39,964 bases of DNA from Lachnospiraceae bacterium. Lineage in GTDB: Bacteria; Bacillota; Clostridia; Lachnospirales; Lachnospiraceae. Below are positions 38,335 through 39,964 of this stretch, in pieces (position 1 is the first letter of the stretch; the number at the start of each line of letters is the position of its first letter). The translations under genes were made by a program, and so were the position numbers. The stretch is taken from assembly GCA_014804355.1 (NCBI GenBank), contig JAAUZY010000099.1:1-39964 (forward strand). The letters are read 5' to 3'. The notes under the pieces are model-generated. The model searched no databases. It worked only from the letters and a program-made list of their open reading frames with translations, and was not told where the DNA came from.

Positions 38335-38369
38335 AGGTCTGTTGTTTTATTGCAGATGTTGCAAATAAA

Positions 38370-38431
38370 AGATACGGAAATTGTGGTGCAGGGCGAAGCG
38401 TTACTGCACGATGATTTCCGTATCTCTTTTT
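38370..38431 (+). terminator. Intrinsic terminator after galM
   Basis: AGATACGGAAAT (from 38370) pairs with ATTTCCGTATCT, an inner GTGCAG/CTGCAC helix extends it, and CTTTTT follows. Confidence 0.9.
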
Positions 38432-38609
38432 ATTGTTAACGACATTAGAAATTTTGCGTTCGGTCTTGCAAATTTTTTGTTTATGCAGACACATCAATTA
38501 TCGCGTATTTTGCCATATTTTTCACATAAGACATGCTATAGTAATTTTATAGTGTGATACAGTGCGCGAAGACGATCCGAATATCGATCTTCGGAATGGA
38601 GTGAATGCA

Positions 38610-39743
38610 ATGAGACAGTCATCAATCATCATTCACAAAGGAGGAAAAGAAGAAAAGTACGAGATCTACGTGGAAGATTACGTGCTGTCTTTTTTAAAAG
38701 AGGAAACGGGAACATTGGAGCTTTCGGAATTCTTTTTCTACGGATTCAAAGAAAAGTTTGGCAAAAAATATACGATATTTGGCGTGGGAAGGGATAGACA
38801 TCTGGAAGTATTTGATAAATACAGTCTGTTGGAAGAGATCGGCTGTCGTCTGACGCAGGCGGGCCCCGTGTTTCTGGTCAGAGAAGGAACGGAAAACTAT
38901 GAGGTGAAGGGATACGAGGTTTTCTATCAGGATAATGCACCGATGCAGACATATCTGATAGAACGGAAAAACGGAAACGGCGGGAAAGACAGGGACAGCG
39001 ATCCTGTCGAAGCAGATAGAGGCAGTGGGACAGACCAAAGGAAATGGCAGAGTGCGCAGCCGCAAGCCATGCAGGGGCAGACGTCCCGCAGGCAGATATC
39101 ACCCAGTACGATTTCCGCCCAGCTTAGTATTATTCTTATGATATTGGTCGCCATTGTGGTCAATTCTACAAACAGCTATGATGAGATGCAGCAGTTGAAT
39201 CAGTCGGCTACAGAAGTTTTTTTTGCCATGGAGAATCAGGAGGCGGAAAAAACGGGCGAGGAAGGAGAGAGCCGGGAAGAGGTCGTAGTGCAGCGGGAAC
39301 CTTCGCAGGAAGAGGATATTCTGAAACTGGCAGCACTTGAAAATAAAGAACAGGCAGGCGAACCGGAGGAGGCAGCGGGAGAAGAGAATTCTGAAGAAAC
39401 AGAGGATGAATCTCTGAACGAGAATGACAAAAATACATCAGATCTTTCCGAGACTCCTAAAGATACTGCAGACAATGCCAATGCGGAAGCCGGTCGGAAC
39501 AATGACGAAGAAGAAACAGGAGAGTCTGAAACCACTGAGGAAAACTCCGATCAGACCGAAGAAGAGGTGGAGGCACTTTCCCGCAATGTGGCAAGATACT
39601 ATAAAGTGGAGCCCGGTGATACCCTATATATGATCAGCCAGAAAATCTATGGAGATACCTCCCATGTACAGAGAATCTGCGAGCTGAACCAGATCACCGA
39701 CCCGGATCATATCCGAGACGGACAAAAAATAATACTTCCCTAA
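38610..39743 (+). CDS. Membrane-anchored LysM-domain protein
   Basis: 377 residues. The ATG at 38610 follows GGAGTG by seven bases; an in-frame GTG nine bases upstream is possible. Residues 1-120 form a cytoplasmic domain with 'IHKGGKEEKYEIYVEDYVLS'. One membrane helix ('AQLSIILMILVAIVV') lies near 190. After it a long acidic Glu/Asp/Thr stretch and a C-terminal LysM domain: 'YYKVEPGDTLYMISQKIYGD', 'LNQITDPDHIRDGQKIILP'. LysM binds peptidoglycan, so it probably links the cell wall to the membrane. The cytosolic domain and LysM tail layout occurs in Lachnospiraceae; its role is unknown. Confidence 0.85.
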   Translation: MRQSSIIIHKGGKEEKYEIYVEDYVLSFLKEETGTLELSEFFFYGFKEKFGKKYTIFGVGRDRHLEVFDKYSLLEEIGCRLTQAGPVFLVREGTENYEVKGYEVFYQDNAPMQTYLIERKNGNGGKDRDSDPVEADRGSGTDQRKWQSAQPQAMQGQTSRRQISPSTISAQLSIILMILVAIVVNSTNSYDEMQQLNQSATEVFFAMENQEAEKTGEEGESREEVVVQREPSQEEDILKLAALENKEQAGEPEEAAGEENSEETEDESLNENDKNTSDLSETPKDTADNANAEAGRNNDEEETGESETTEENSDQTEEEVEALSRNVARYYKVEPGDTLYMISQKIYGDTSHVQRICELNQITDPDHIRDGQKIILP

Positions 39744-39755
39744 CCAGATTCATGT

Positions 39756-39905
39756 TATAATGTACGCGACACCAATGAGCAGTGCCACTCCGTAAACAGA
39801 CAAACCGGCAGCTTGCTGACGGATTTGTCTGCTTATGGAGTGATAGGGCGAAGCCCGCGAGCGAGATGGAGCGAAGCGGAATCGAGCGTGCACTGCGGAG
39901 TAAAA
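39756..39905 (+). ncRNA. Structured intergenic RNA candidate, copy 2
   Basis: TATAAT at 39756-39761 is followed by GCAGTGC (39779-39785), pairing with GCACTGC (39890-39896) as P1. CACTCC (39786-39791) pairs with GGAGTG (39837-39842) as P2, GACAAA with TTTGTC, CAGC (39809) with GCTG (39815), and P3 GGGCGAAGCCC is at 39846-39856. The conserved linker GAGCGAGATGGAGCGAAGCG follows. It aligns over its length with 33296-33432. No good -35 box is seen here. Confidence 0.75.
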
Positions 39906-39917
39906 AAAGAGCAATAT

Positions 39918-39964
39918 GACAAACCGGCAGCTTGCTGACGGATTTGTCTGCTTATGGAGTGATA
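39918..39964 (+). repeat. Partial third copy of the structured element at the window edge
   Basis: 47 bases, starting GACAAACCGGCAGC and ending in GGAGTGATA, are identical to 39799-39845. The 5' arms of P1 and P2 are not present before it, so it looks like a tail fused to copy 2 or the start of a tandem array that leaves the window. Confidence 0.85.

Noticed and set aside
38500-38609. Promoter of the LysM gene with TGCTATAGT
   Set aside because: An extended -10 is plausible at about 38530, but no -35 at proper spacing was found, so it is too weak to list.

Overview
The window reads as chromosomal DNA of a gut-type Clostridia, most likely a Lachnospiraceae. Evidence: a Lachnospiraceae-type DUF6128-like protein, a Bacillus/Clostridium-type long SRP RNA, the Firmicute tRNA-Ser/tadA/dnaX/ybaB/recR neighbourhood, an msm-type sugar ABC operon with a YesM/YesN-type two-component pair, BspA-type repeat surface protein, and strong AGGAGG ribosome binding sites with TTGACA/TATAAT promoters. 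No phage, CRISPR array or replication origin was seen.

Layout. 1-3.7 kb: tail of a PucR-type regulator, a DUF6128-like protein with a 12-residue repeat, SRP RNA on the minus strand, and a KdpD/KdpE-like two-component pair on the minus strand. 3.9-9.8 kb: a sugar ABC transporter (lipoprotein receptor, two permeases, no ATPase) followed by its probable sensor kinase and AraC-type response regulator. 9.9-11.3 kb: a Xre regulator plus a compact HipA-like kinase. 11.4-16.8 kb: an IS1182-like transposase relic, then a small Xre regulator divergent from a 1483-residue BspA-type surface protein, bounded on both sides by the same inverted 16-bp sequence. 16.9-30.2 kb: an accessory zone of divergent lipoproteins, partial gene duplications, Rpn nuclease relics, a RelE-type and a VapBC-type toxin-antitoxin pair, a frameshifted C-type lectin domain and a Fic fragment. 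30.2-31.8 kb: a MATE exporter on the minus strand behind two tandem guanidine-IV-like riboswitch/terminator units. 31.8-38.4 kb: a zinc-ribbon membrane protein with a large 5' hairpin, tRNA-Ser(CGA), tadA, pfkA, dnaX, ybaB, recR and galM. 38.6-39.7 kb: a membrane-anchored LysM protein.

How the parts work together. The ABC operon and YesMN pair form one sugar-sensing and uptake unit. dnaX, ybaB and recR are the conserved replication/repair cluster. The accessory zone looks like a place where secreted lipoprotein genes are copied, truncated and re-joined: lipoprotein leaders, tails and an antitoxin tail recur in different contexts.

The most novel signal is a structured intergenic element present once before pfkA (about 33296-33432) and again at the right edge (about 39762-39900), with a further partial copy at the window end. 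Three separate helices keep pairing although their bases differ between the two copies, which is covariation and points to an RNA. Each copy starts directly after a TATAAT box.
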